Source: CAVQCJ01 sp963711005
GTDB taxonomy: Bacteria; Actinomycetota; Actinomycetes; Prado026
Assembly (NCBI GenBank): GCA_963711005.1
Contig: CAVQCJ010000004.1
Location: forward strand, 62,001 to 126,000
DNA length: 64,000 nucleotides
Reading direction: 5' to 3'
Every line of letters begins with the position of its first letter. Position 1 is the stretch's first letter. Positions 27,000-35,880 of the stretch are shown here, one piece after another. The notes below the pieces were generated by a model that was not told where the DNA came from, made no database searches, and saw only the letters and a program-made list of their open reading frames with translations. The position numbers and the translations under genes are program-made.

Positions 27000-28085
27000 A
27001 TGGCGGAGGCAGTACGCGGCGTGGTGGCCCGGTCCAAGGGCGCCCCGGTCACCCTGGAGACGGTGCTGGTCCCCGACCCCGGTCCCGGCGAGGCCAAGGT
27101 CGTGGTGCAGGCGTGCGGGGTCTGCCACACCGACCTGCACTACCGCGAGGGCGCCATCAACGACGCGTTCCCGTTCCTGCTCGGCCACGAGGCCGCCGGC
27201 ATCGTGGAGTCCGTCGGCGAGGGCGTCACCGAGGTGCAGCCGGGTGACTTCGTGGTGCTGAACTGGCGCGCGGTCTGCGGCGAGTGCCGGGCCTGCCGGC
27301 GCGGCCGGCCCTGGTACTGCTTCAGCACCCACAACGCCACCCAGCCGATGACGCTCGAGGACGGCACCGCGCTGTCGCCCGCGCTCGGCATCGGGGCGTT
27401 CGCCGACAAGACCCTGGTCGCCGCCGGGCAGTGCACCAAGGTCGACCCGAAGGTGCCGCCGCAGGTCGCCGGCCTCCTCGGCTGCGGTGTGATGGCCGGG
27501 ATCGGCGCCGCCCTCAACACCGGCGGGGTCGGCCGCGGCGACACGGTCGCGGTCATCGGGTGCGGCGGGGTCGGCGACGCGGCGATCGCGGGCTCCCTGC
27601 TGGCCGGGGCGCGCACGATCATCGCGGTGGACGTGGACGACCGGAAGCTGGAGTGGGCCAGGGGCTTCGGCGCCACCCACACGGTCAACTCGAGCACGAC
27701 CGACCCGGTCGAGGCGATCAAGTCGCTGACCGACGGGTTCGGCGCCGACGTCGTGATCGAGGCCGTCGGCCGACCGGAGACGTACGAGCAGGCCTTCTAC
27801 GCGCGCGACCTCGCCGGCACCGTGGTGCTGGTCGGCGTCCCCAACCCCACGATGAAGATCGAGCTCCCGCTCATCGAGGTGTTCGGCCGTGGCGGGTCGC
27901 TCAAGTCCAGCTGGTACGGCGACTGCCTGCCCAGCCGCGACTTCCCGACGCTCGTCGACCTGTACCTGCAGGGCCGGCTGCCGCTGGACCGGTTCGTCTC
28001 GGAGACCATCGGCCTGGACGGGGTCGAGAAGGCGTTCGAGAAGATGCACCACGGCGACGTGCTGCGCTCGGTGGTGGTCTGGTAG
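27000..28085 (+). CDS. mscR: S-(hydroxymethyl)mycothiol dehydrogenase-like zinc alcohol dehydrogenase
   Basis: The 361-residue protein follows an AGGAGG site. It is a class III zinc alcohol dehydrogenase: catalytic zinc ligands in CGVCHTDLHY and GHEAAGIVE, structural zinc cysteines in CGECRACRRGRPWYC, and NAD-binding VIGCGGVGDAAIAG. The family in actinobacteria oxidises S-hydroxymethylmycothiol (the formaldehyde adduct) to the formyl thioester, and S-nitrosomycothiol as well. The MBL hydrolase gene starts directly after the stop codon, an arrangement also seen in Mycobacterium (Rv2259-Rv2260), which supports the call. Confidence 0.88.
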   Translation: MAEAVRGVVARSKGAPVTLETVLVPDPGPGEAKVVVQACGVCHTDLHYREGAINDAFPFLLGHEAAGIVESVGEGVTEVQPGDFVVLNWRAVCGECRACRRGRPWYCFSTHNATQPMTLEDGTALSPALGIGAFADKTLVAAGQCTKVDPKVPPQVAGLLGCGVMAGIGAALNTGGVGRGDTVAVIGCGGVGDAAIAGSLLAGARTIIAVDVDDRKLEWARGFGATHTVNSSTTDPVEAIKSLTDGFGADVVIEAVGRPETYEQAFYARDLAGTVVLVGVPNPTMKIELPLIEVFGRGGSLKSSWYGDCLPSRDFPTLVDLYLQGRLPLDRFVSETIGLDGVEKAFEKMHHGDVLRSVVVW

Positions 28086-28712
28086 ATGGTCGCCCGGGTG
28101 GAGCGACTGGTCACCAGCGGCACCTTCTCCCTCGACGGCGGTACCTGGGAGGTCGACAACAACGTCTGGCTGCTCGGCGACGACGACGAGGTGGTGGTTG
28201 TCGACGCCGCGCACGACGCGGAGGCGATCCTCGCCGCCGTCGACGGCCGCACGGTGCTGGCCGTCGTGTGCACGCACGGGCACGACGACCACATCGGCGC
28301 GGCCGGGGCGGTCGCGGACCGGACCGGCGCACCCGTGCTGCTGCACCCGGACGACCTGATGCTCTGGAACGTGGTCCACCCCGACCGGACGCCGTCGCGG
28401 CTCGCGGACGGCGACGCGGTGGAGGTGGCCGGGGTGGCGGCGCACGTGCTGCACACGCCCGGTCACTCGCCCGGGGCGGTGTGCCTGCACGTCCCGGCGC
28501 TCGGGGTGGTGCTGACCGGCGACACGCTGTTCCAGGGCGGGCCCGGGGCGACCGGGCGCTCGTACAGCGACTACCCGACGATCCTCGCGTCGATCCAGGA
28601 GCGGTTGCTGACGCTCCCGCCGCAGACCCGCGTCCTGCCCGGGCACGGCGACGAGACGACGGTCGGGGCGGAGGCCACCGACTACGACGCGTGGGTGGCT
28701 CGGGGGCACTGA
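28086..28712 (+). CDS. MBL-fold hydrolase next to mscR
   Basis: The ATG is the codon right after the mscR stop. The 208-residue metallo-beta-lactamase-fold protein has the metal motif CTHGHDDHIG, a second His in HTPGHSPGAVCLH, GDTLFQGGPGATGR and PGHGDETTVG. From its position it probably hydrolyses the S-formylmycothiol or another mycothiol thioester made by the dehydrogenase, to release formate; this is inference from gene order. Confidence 0.85.
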   Translation: MVARVERLVTSGTFSLDGGTWEVDNNVWLLGDDDEVVVVDAAHDAEAILAAVDGRTVLAVVCTHGHDDHIGAAGAVADRTGAPVLLHPDDLMLWNVVHPDRTPSRLADGDAVEVAGVAAHVLHTPGHSPGAVCLHVPALGVVLTGDTLFQGGPGATGRSYSDYPTILASIQERLLTLPPQTRVLPGHGDETTVGAEATDYDAWVARGH

Positions 28713-28717
28713 TCGCG

Positions 28718-29692
28718 GTGACCGCAGGCGGACCCGACGGCGAGCAGCTCGGCCTGGACAGCGCCGGTCTGAGCGGCGTCCCGCGTCGCCTGTTCGCCTG
28801 CACGCCGACCCGGCTCGCGGCCTGGTCGGACTGCCCGCGCCGGTACCGGTTCACGTACATCGACCGGCCGACGCCGCCCAAGGGACCCCCGTGGGCGCAC
28901 AACGCCTTCGGCAGCACCGTGCACAACGCCCTGCGTTCCTGGTACGAGCTGCCGGCGGCCGAGCGTGTCCCGGCCGTCGCGGCCGACCTGGTCGACCGAG
29001 CGTGGGTCGGCGACGGGTACCGCGACCAGGTCCAGCAGGAGCAGGCGCGGGTGCGCGCGCGGGCGATGGTCGAGCGGTACGTCGCGACCCAGGCGCCGTC
29101 CGGCGACCCGCGCGGCGTCGAGCGGACGGTGGCGTTCACGACGGACCGGCTGTCGGTGAGCGGGCGGGTGGACCGGGTCGACGAGCGGCCGTCGAGGACC
29201 CGGCCCGGCGGCACCGAGCTGGTCGTCGTCGACTACAAGACCGGACGCCAGGAGCTCGGTCCCGACGACGCGCGCGGCTCGGCGGCGCTGGCGCTGTACG
29301 TGCTGGGGGCCCGGCGGACGTTGCACGCGGACTGCACCCGGGTCGAGCTGCATCATGTGCCGTCCGGCACGGTCGCCGCCTGGGACCACAGCGAGGAGTC
29401 GTTGGCGCGGCACGTGAGGCGGGCGTCGGCGATCGCCGACGAGGCGCAGGCCGCGGACGAGGAGTACGTGGCGGGCGGGCGCCCGCAGGCAGGTCAGGAG
29501 CTGCCGGCCGGTGCGGAGCGGCTCTACCCGCCGCGACCGGGGTCGCTGTGCGGATGGTGCGACTTCGTCCGGCTGTGCCCCGAAGGGCGGGCCGTGGCCA
29601 GGCCGCGGGATCCGTGGGACGCGCTGGCCGAGGGTCCGGGGGAGTCCGGTGGCGAGAAGGACGATGAAAGAGAAGCCACCGATCGGCCCTGA
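28718..29692 (+). CDS. RecB-family PD-(D/E)XK exonuclease, Fe-S type
   Basis: GTG start a few bases after the MBL gene. The 324-residue protein has a PD-(D/E)XK nuclease core with FGSTVHNALRSWYEL, SGRVDRVDE and VVVDYKTGR (Asp and Lys of the active site). A first Cys in DCPRRYRFTYI and three C-terminal cysteines (LCGWCDFVRLC) match the four-Cys iron-sulfur cluster seen in AddB, AdnA/B and Cas4. It could process DNA ends or recombination intermediates. It has no helicase part and no CRISPR genes are near, so Cas4 is unlikely. Confidence 0.85.
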   Translation: MTAGGPDGEQLGLDSAGLSGVPRRLFACTPTRLAAWSDCPRRYRFTYIDRPTPPKGPPWAHNAFGSTVHNALRSWYELPAAERVPAVAADLVDRAWVGDGYRDQVQQEQARVRARAMVERYVATQAPSGDPRGVERTVAFTTDRLSVSGRVDRVDERPSRTRPGGTELVVVDYKTGRQELGPDDARGSAALALYVLGARRTLHADCTRVELHHVPSGTVAAWDHSEESLARHVRRASAIADEAQAADEEYVAGGRPQAGQELPAGAERLYPPRPGSLCGWCDFVRLCPEGRAVARPRDPWDALAEGPGESGGEKDDEREATDRP

Positions 29693-29721
29693 CCCGGCCG
29701 GCGTGCGGTCGGGCCCTCGGG

Positions 29722-30102
29722 TCAGGCGTCGAGCTCGAACCAGACGACCTTGCCCTGCTCCTCGGCAGCCCAGCCCCAGCGGTCGGCCAGGGTGTCCACC
29801 AGCTGCAGCCCGCGGCCGCCGACCTCGGCGAGGTCCACGTCGCCGCGCAGTACCGGCGGGCTCGCCGGCTCCTGGTCGCGGACCTCGACCCGCAGCGCCG
29901 AGCCCTCGGTGTGGGCCCGGAGCTCGAGCGGGGCTCGGCCGTACAGGATCGCGTTCGTCACCAGCTCGCTGACCAGCAGGACGGCGACCTCGCCGTCGTC
30001 CTCGCCACGGTCGTGCAGGTAGCCCGCCACCAGTCGGCGCGCCTCGGCGACCTGCTCGGGGTCCGCGCTGAGGGTCGCGCGTAGCTCCACCATCACTGTC
30101 AC
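29722..30102 (-). CDS. RsbW-like HATPase protein
   Basis: GTG at 30102 with GGAGGAGG upstream, overlapping the stop of the upstream hydrolase gene by four bases. The 126-residue product has N-box VLLVSELVTNAILYGRA, G1 LRVEVRDQEPAS and G2 VGGRGLQLVDTLADRWGW, and ends KVVWFELDA, nearly the same as the protein at 18212-18610. It is probably a regulatory ATPase of the anti-sigma kind. Confidence 0.85.
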   Translation of the reverse strand: MTVMVELRATLSADPEQVAEARRLVAGYLHDRGEDDGEVAVLLVSELVTNAILYGRAPLELRAHTEGSALRVEVRDQEPASPPVLRGDVDLAEVGGRGLQLVDTLADRWGWAAEEQGKVVWFELDA

Positions 30103-31031
30103 AGATCCTCCTCCGCCAGGGGAGGCTGCCCCGCTCCCTCCGATCGCTGCCAGAACGTCACCAGCGCCTTCGCGGTGGGTTCCGGAGCCTCGGCTGCCGG
30201 GGAGTGAGCCGCTTCCGGGAAGGAGACGGTGTGCGCACCGAGTCGTGACGCGGTTTCGCGCTGGATTTCCGGGCTCCACGCGTCGTCGGTCTCGCCGAAG
30301 GCCACCAGGGTCCGGCCGGCCAGTCCGGCCACCGCGGCGAGCTCCTCCGTGCGGTCGGGCTCGGTCGCCAGGAGGCGGGCCATCGCGGCCAGCGAGAGCG
30401 GGTCGTGGGCCAGGAACCGCCGTTCCAGGAACTCGGCGACCTGGGGGTCGGCGGGCGGGTGGTTGCCGGCCTCCAGCTCAAGGGCCTGCATGATCTGCCA
30501 GACCGGGGCCAGCCCGAGCGTGGGCAGCGCGTCCGCCAGGGCGATCAGCCGGGCGTCCCGCTCAGGGCCGATCGAGGCGGGGCCGGAGTCGAGCAGCACC
30601 AGGGACGAGAACCGGGCCGGGTCCCGCAGGACCGCGGCCCGGGCCACCAGCCCGCCGAACGAGTGCCCGAGCAGATGCACCGCCCCAGGCCCCGGGCCGG
30701 CCACTGCGTCGACCACGGCCAGCAGGTCGGCGGCGAACGCGCCCAGCTCCCAGCCCTCCGGCGGCGGCTGCGGGGTGAGCGCGGCGGTCCCGTGCTGGCC
30801 ACGCTGGTCGTACGCGACGACCGGGAAGCCGGCCGCCCCGATCGGCGCCAGCACCGCGATGAAGTCCTCCTTGCTCCCGGTGAACCCCGGTACGAGCACC
30901 ACCACGTGGTGCCCGTTGCCCGGGTCGGGACCGCTGCGCAGGGCCGCGAAAGTGCCGCGAGCGGTGCCGACGGGCTCGTCCCGGACGCCAGCCGGAAGAT
31001 CGAGGAACGGCGGAGTGCTCACCCGGGGCAC
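30099..31031 (-). CDS. Alpha/beta hydrolase
   Basis: The 310-residue protein has the alpha/beta hydrolase layout: VVVLVPGFTGSKEDF (oxyanion region), VAYDQRGQHG, nucleophile elbow LLGHSFGGLV and a C-terminal His in FPEAAHSPAAEAP. Nothing in the sequence identifies a substrate. The GTG at 31031 is the first start; a GTG three codons in is the alternative. It is divergent from the ParA gene, 38 bases apart. Confidence 0.85.
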   Translation of the reverse strand: MPRVSTPPFLDLPAGVRDEPVGTARGTFAALRSGPDPGNGHHVVVLVPGFTGSKEDFIAVLAPIGAAGFPVVAYDQRGQHGTAALTPQPPPEGWELGAFAADLLAVVDAVAGPGPGAVHLLGHSFGGLVARAAVLRDPARFSSLVLLDSGPASIGPERDARLIALADALPTLGLAPVWQIMQALELEAGNHPPADPQVAEFLERRFLAHDPLSLAAMARLLATEPDRTEELAAVAGLAGRTLVAFGETDDAWSPEIQRETASRLGAHTVSFPEAAHSPAAEAPEPTAKALVTFWQRSEGAGQPPLAEEDL

Positions 31032-31069
31032 AATAGGCCGGGTCCGGGCCCACTTCGGAAGGCACCACC

Positions 31070-31850
31070 GTGACGATCACGCTCGCCGTCGCCAACCAGA
31101 AGGGCGGCGTGGCCAAGACCACCACGGTGGCCTCGCTCGGCGCCGCCCTGGCCGAGCTCGGCCACAGGGTCCTGCTCGTCGACCTGGACCCGCAGGCGTG
31201 CCTGACGTTCTCGCTGGGCCTTGACCCGGACGCTCTCGAGCTGTCGGTGCACGACGTCCTGCTCGGCCGGGTCCCGGCCGCGATGGCGCTGCTGGCCACC
31301 GACGACGGCGTCACGCTGCTGCCGGCCGCGATCGACCTCACCGGGTCCGAGGCGAGGCTGGTCACCAGGGCCGGCCGCGAGTTCGTGCTGCGTGAGGCGC
31401 TGGCCGAGGTCTCGGCCGGGTTCGACTGGGTGCTGCTGGACTGCTCGCCCTCGCTGGGCGATTCTCACGCTGAACGCCTTGACGGCGGCGGACGCGGTCC
31501 TGATCCCCCTGCAGTGCGAGACGTTGTCGCACCGCGGCGTCGGCCAGCTCCTGGAGACGATCGACGAGGTGCGCAAGCGTACAAACCCCGAGCTGGACGT
31601 CCTGGGCCTGCTGCCCACGCTGTTCGACGGCCGGACCACGCACGCCAGGGCGGTGCTGGCCGACGTGGCGCTGCGCTACTCGGTCCGGGTGCTCGAGCCG
31701 CCGGTGCCCAAGTCGGTGCGGTTCGCCGAGGCGCCGGCCGCCGGGCGCTCGGTGCTGACGACCGCGCCCGGGTCCAAGGGCGCCGAGGCGTACCGCGAGC
31801 ACGCCCGGCAGCTCGTCGCGTCTGCTGGCCGCTCCGGGCCGCCGCGTTGA
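31070..31850 (+). CDS. ParA/Soj-like ATPase, frame broken near 31460
   Basis: The N-terminal half (VANQKGGVAKTTTVASLG, the deviant Walker A; VLLVDLDPQACLTF) reads in one frame to LLDCSPSLG, and the rest (LTLNALTAADAVLIPLQCE, LLETIDEVRK, LPTLFDGRTTHARAVL, KSVRFAEAP) continues in another. One extra base at about 31460 explains the break; without it the protein is about 259 residues, a normal size for an orphan ParA-like ATPase such as M. tuberculosis Rv3213c. No ParB gene is nearby. I consider the break a sequence error, not a pseudogene (see findings). Confidence 0.8.
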
Positions 31851-32173
31851 CTGCCCGCAAGCCGCCCGGGTTCGACCGGTTGCCTCGCCGCGAACCGGCG
31901 GAGCCGGCCGCCGGGCTCGTTTCCTCGAGCGGTCCGCCGGACGCCGACGGTCGCCGGGCGCTGTTCAGCACCGCCGAGCAGCCGCCCACGATCGGTACCG
32001 TGACGATCACCTGCTCGGCCTGCGCCGAGCGCACCGTGGTCTCGTTGCTGCGGGCGGTGCGGCTGGCGGTTCCGTCCTTGCACCTGCCCGGGCTGCGCCC
32101 GGCGCCGTGGTCGTTCATGCGCTGCCCGGCCTGCCACCACCTGACCTGGGTGAGCGTGTCCGTCCGCCTCTGA
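31847..32173 (+). CDS. Small zinc-ribbon protein downstream of ParA
   Basis: A TTG at 31847 overlaps the ParA stop by four bases; a GTG at 32000 (giving a 57-residue protein starting MTITCSAC) is an alternative. The conserved part is CSACAERTVVSLLR ... MRCPACHHLTWVSVSV, two CxxC knuckles separated by about 35 residues, a zinc-ribbon. Function unknown. It reads as the second gene of the ParA operon. Confidence 0.6.
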   Translation: MTARKPPGFDRLPRREPAEPAAGLVSSSGPPDADGRRALFSTAEQPPTIGTVTITCSACAERTVVSLLRAVRLAVPSLHLPGLRPAPWSFMRCPACHHLTWVSVSVRL

Positions 32174-32177
32174 CGTC

Positions 32178-32253
32178 GCCGTTCCACACGCGGTGTCGGG
32201 GTCGTCGGCACGGTAGACCGTGCCGGACACCCCGACACCGCGTGTGGAACGGC
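32178..32253. terminator. Long perfect hairpin (25-bp arms with an inner 9-bp hairpin)
   Basis: The arms 32178-32202 and 32229-32253 are perfectly complementary (25 bp). Inside, after a 3-by-3 internal loop, 32206-32214 pairs with 32217-32225. The element starts four bases after the zinc-ribbon gene stop, so it almost certainly ends that transcript. It leaves 119 bases before the L,D-transpeptidase start. Confidence 0.65.
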
Positions 32254-32372
32254 GGTGGGGCGTGCTCCGACACGCCGGGTGCGGCCCGGTCCTTGAGACG
32301 TACTGCTCCGACGGCGACTCTGACTGGACCAACGCCCCTCCGGCTCCGGCCGGCCTTCCCCAGGAGCGTCTC

Positions 32373-33050
32373 GTGACCGACGTCCCGTCCTCGGGACCCG
32401 CCGGCCGGATACCTCGGCACGTGTGGGTCCTGCTCGCGCTGATCGTGCTCGTGCTCGGGTTCGCGCTGGGCGGTTCGCTACGGGCCGCGTTCGCGTCCGG
32501 GCAGACCGGTAACTCCAGTCCGGACCGTCCCGTGGACAACGGGACGGCGGTCGCCCGGACCCAGCCGCTGCCGGTAGCCGTCCGCGCCGGCACCGCGGGT
32601 CCGCCGCTGCTCGCGCTCGGGTCACCGAGCCGGCGGGGCAGGGCGCTGCCGAAGCACTCGGGCACGGGTCGCCGCATCGTCTACCAGGAGTCGACGATGC
32701 ACCTGTGGGTGGTCGAGGCTGACGGCACCGTCGTCCGCGACTACCCGGTGACCGGCCGCCCGGGCTGGCCTCGCCCGGCGACGTACCACGTGTTCTCGAA
32801 GACGCTGGCGGCCGCGTCGCCGAAGTACCACGTGACCTTCGACTGGATGGTCCGGTTCGCGCACGGCAACGACCTGAACATCGGGTTCCACTCGATTCCG
32901 CGGATCATGGGCACCGGGGTGCCGATCCAGGCCGAGGCGCAGCTGGGTGCGCCGATCGGGCACGGCGGGTGCGTGCGACAGCGAGTGGTCGATGCGAAGT
33001 GGCTGTACGGGTGGGCCACGATCGGCACCACCGTCGTCGTCCTCAGGTAG
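32373..33050 (+). CDS. L,D-transpeptidase (YkuD) with modified active-site motif
   Basis: GTG at 32373 after CAGGAG. The 225-residue protein has one N-terminal membrane segment (VWVLLALIVLVLGFALGGSL), then a YkuD catalytic domain: STMHLWVVEADGTVV, VTFDWMVRFAHGNDLNIGFH and GAPIGHGGCVRQRVVDAKWL. L,D-transpeptidases form 3-3 cross-links or attach proteins to peptidoglycan outside the membrane. The usual SHGCVR box is replaced by GHGGCVR, with an extra Gly next to the catalytic Cys; activity should be tested. The downstream helicase converges three bases away. Confidence 0.8.
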   Translation: MTDVPSSGPAGRIPRHVWVLLALIVLVLGFALGGSLRAAFASGQTGNSSPDRPVDNGTAVARTQPLPVAVRAGTAGPPLLALGSPSRRGRALPKHSGTGRRIVYQESTMHLWVVEADGTVVRDYPVTGRPGWPRPATYHVFSKTLAAASPKYHVTFDWMVRFAHGNDLNIGFHSIPRIMGTGVPIQAEAQLGAPIGHGGCVRQRVVDAKWLYGWATIGTTVVVLR

Positions 33051-33053
33051 TCG

Positions 33054-34763
33054 TCAGGTCCCGGTCTGCTCGACCGGGGCGACCGCGTCGGCGCCGCTTC
33101 CGCCCGAGCCGCCACGACTGCGGCGGCGCCGGCGACGGGGCGCCGCCGCAGTCGAGCCGGCGGAGGTCTCGGCCCGCTCGGGTCCGTCCGCGTGGTCGGA
33201 GCGCTCGACCGGTGCGATCGCCGGGTCCATCGACTCGCCCGACCGCGTCCGGCGCCGGTTCCGTGGCGCTCCCGACGACTTCGTCGCCTTGGTCGCCGTC
33301 GTGGCGCGCGCCGGTCCGGACGAGGAGCTCGACCGTGAGCCGTGCCGGTCACCGCTCCCGCCGCCGGAGCCCTTCGGGCCGCCGCGTCGCGCCTTGCCGG
33401 TCTCGCCGAGGTCCTCGAGCTCCTCGGCGTCCAGGCCGGCGCGGGTGCGGGCCGCCCGGGGCAGCACGCCCTTGGCGGTCCTCGGGATGCTCGAGCGCGG
33501 TGTAGAGCCAGTCCGAGGTGGAGTACGTCTCCGGCGGGTCGGCGAACGGCGAGGCCGAGCGCCTTGTTGATCAGCGACCAGCGCGGCAGGTCGGCCCAGT
33601 CGACGAACGTGACGGCGACGCCGTCGGCGCCGGCTCTGGCCGTGCGCCCGACCCGGTGCAGGTACATCTTCTCGTCCTCGGGGCACGTGTAGTTGATCGA
33701 CGTGCGTGACGCCGTCGATGTCGATGCCGCGCGCCGCGACGTCGGTGGCGACGAGCACGTCGACCTTGCCGGAGCGGAACGCGCGCAGCGCCTGCTCGCG
33801 GGCGCCCTGGCCGAGGTCGCCGTGCACGGCCGCGGCGGCGAAGCCGCGCTCGGACAGGTCGCCGGCGATCCGGTCGGCGGCGCGCTTGGTCCGGCGTGAA
33901 GATGATCGTCAGCCCGCGGCCGTCGGCCTGCAGGATGCGGGCCAGCACCTCGGGCTTGTCCATCTCGTGCGCGCGGTAGACGTGCTGCTCGACGGTGTCG
34001 ACCGTGGCCGACTCGTCGTCGGGGTTCGTGGCGCGCACGTGCGTGGGGGTGCGCATGTAGCGACGCGCGAGGTTCACGATGACGCCCGGCATCGTCGCCG
34101 AGAACAGCATCGTCTGCCGGTTGTCCGGCGTGGACGCGACCAGCCGCTCGACGTCGGGCAGGAAGCCCAGGTCGAGCATCTCGTCGGCCTCGTCCAGGAC
34201 CAGGATCTTGACGTGCGTGAGGTCGAGGTGGCGCTGCTGCATGAGGTCGATCAGCCGGCCCGGGGTGCCGACGACGACGTCGATCCCGGTCCGCAGCGCC
34301 TCGACCTGCGGCTCGTACGCGCGGCCGCCGTAGATCTCGAGCACGCGGACGCCCGCCGGGCCCCGGCCTGTCGAAGGTCCTTGGCGACCTGGATGCACAG
34401 CTCACGGGTCGGTACGACCACGAGCGCCTGCGGCTTGCCGGGCGCGGCCAGGAACTCGGCGTCGTTGTCGTGCGGGCCGATGATCCGCTGCAGCAGCGGG
34501 ATCCCGAACCCGAGGGTCTTGCCGGTGCCGGTCTTGGCCTGGCCGATGACGTCGTTGCCGGACAGCGCCAGCGGGAGGGTCATCTCCTGGATCGCGAAGG
34601 CGTCGGTGATGCCGACGGCCTCCAGCGCCTCGCAGGTCTCGGGCAGCACCCCGAGCTCTCGGAACGTGGTCAGTGCGTTCGCCTCTTCCTCGGTGGCGCT
34701 GCGTTCGTCCGGAAGGACGTCGGCGCCCGACTTCCCAGCGCCCGCGGCGCGGTGCGGCCTCAA
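33054..34763 (-). CDS. DEAD-box RNA helicase (RhlE-like), frame broken at several points
   Basis: All helicase motifs are present but spread over three frames: Q-motif region GITDAFAIQEMTLPLAL, motif I AKTGTGKT, PTREL, VVGTPGRLIDL, VLDEADEMLDLG, SAT, HGDLGQGAREQALRAFRSGK, LVATDVAARGIDID and HRVGRTARAG, followed by a charged Arg/Gly/Ser tail (to EQTGT). Extra bases near 33489, 33547, 33698, 33893 and two around 34351-34365 account for the jumps. The corrected protein would be about 560 residues. The start is unclear: TTG at 34763 is first, but a TACACT -10 overlaps it, and a CTG at 34673 with GAGGAAGAGG in front gives a protein starting LTTFRELGV like its relatives. The neighbourhood matches M. 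tuberculosis Rv3211. Confidence 0.85.
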
Positions 34764-34773
34764 GTGTAGCCGT

Positions 34774-34779
34774 TACAGT
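34774..34779 (+). promoter_or_regulatory. Leaderless -10 element (TACAGT) for the ferritin-like gene
   Basis: TACAGT ends seven bases before the ATG at 34787. On the opposite strand a TACACT element overlaps the same short spacer, which suggests divergent promoters back to back for this gene and the helicase. Confidence 0.45.
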
Positions 34780-34786
34780 GCGCCGC

Positions 34787-35502
34787 ATGGACGACGCGCG
34801 GGCCCAGCCGGGCCCGGATCTGGACGACCCGGCGTACCGCGCGGCCGTCGTCGACCTGCTCGGCGTCCTGTCCTACGGCGAGCTGTCGGCCTTCGTCCGG
34901 CTGGCCGCAGACGCGGCGCTGGCCCCGCGGATCGGCGACGAGGCCAAGCTGGCCGGCATGGCCGTGGCCGAGTTCCGGCACTTCGTCCAGCTGCAGGACG
35001 CGGCTCGCCGAGCTCGGGGTCGACCCGGAGGAGGCCATGGCACCGTTCGTCGCCCCGATCGACGGGTTCCACGAGTCGACGGCCCCGGCCGACTGGCTCG
35101 AGGGGCTGATGAAGGCGTACGTCGGCGACGGCGTCAGCGCCGACTTCTACCGCGAGGTGGCCCGGTTCCTCGACGCACGGACCCAGACTCTGGTCCTGGA
35201 CGTGCTCGCCGACACCGGGCACTCGGCCTTCGCCGTGACCGACGATCCGCGAGGCGATCGCGGCCGACCCGCGGGTGGCCGGCCGGCTCGCGCTCTGGGG
35301 CCGGCGGCTGATGGGGGAGATGCTGTCGCAGGCGCAGCGCACCGCCGCGGAGCGGGACGCGCTGTCGAACCTGCTCGTCGGCGGGATCACCGGTACCTCG
35401 TCCGGGCTGGCCGGGTTCGACCTGGCCGAGATCGGCCGGATGTTCGCCCGGCTCACCGAGGAGCACACCCGCCGCATGCAGGCCCTCGGCCTGTCCGCGT
35501 GA
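34787..35502 (+). CDS. Ferritin-like-fold protein, frame broken twice
   Basis: After removal of single extra bases near 35002 and 35244 the product is about 237 residues: helix-rich, with AYRAAVVDLLGVLSYGELSA, MAVAEFRHFVQLQDA, EAMAPFVAPIDGFHEST and MGEMLSQAQRTAAERDA. It belongs to the ferritin-like-fold family found beside the helicase and DUF3107 genes in actinobacteria (Rv3210c in M. tuberculosis). Glu and His residues could bind metal, but no biochemical role is established to my knowledge. Confidence 0.7.
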
Positions 35503-35538
35503 CAGTCTCCACCTGACGGGCTCGGCCGGACCGGACGG

Positions 35539-35766
35539 TCAGATCGCGCCGAAGCCGACCCGTCGCTCGGCCTGCTCGCCGATCTCGACGTACGCCAGCT
35601 TGTCGACGGGCACCAGCACCTGCCGGCCCTTCTCGTCGGCCAGGACCAGCAGGCCGCCCGCGTCGGCGAGCGCGGCCTTGACCGCGGCGGCGATCTCGTC
35701 GGAGCTCTGCGCGCTCTCCAGCGACAGCTCGCGCGCGGCGCCCTTGACGCCGATCTTGACCTCCAC
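35539..35766 (-). CDS. DUF3107 protein
   Basis: The 75-residue protein (MEVKIGVKGAARELSLESAQ, EIAAAVKAALADAGGLLVLA, KLAYVEIGEQAERRVGFGAI) is a typical DUF3107 member, the family of the mycobacterial TB9.4 product (Rv3208A). No function is known. It sits next to a TetR gene in the same order as in Mycobacterium. Confidence 0.85.
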   Translation of the reverse strand: MEVKIGVKGAARELSLESAQSSDEIAAAVKAALADAGGLLVLADEKGRQVLVPVDKLAYVEIGEQAERRVGFGAI

Positions 35767-35880
35767 CAGGACCTCCGCTACTCAGTTCGGGTCTCGCGAG
35801 CGTAGTCCAGCCGGTCTGCCGGACCGTCCTCGTCGGGGCCCGGTTCTCCGCAGGCGTAACGCCTGCTCCAGCCGCCGCGG

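Noticed and set aside
28718..29692. Cas4 as identity of the RecB-like nuclease
   Set aside because: There are no cas genes or repeat arrays anywhere in the window, and the neighbours are metabolic.
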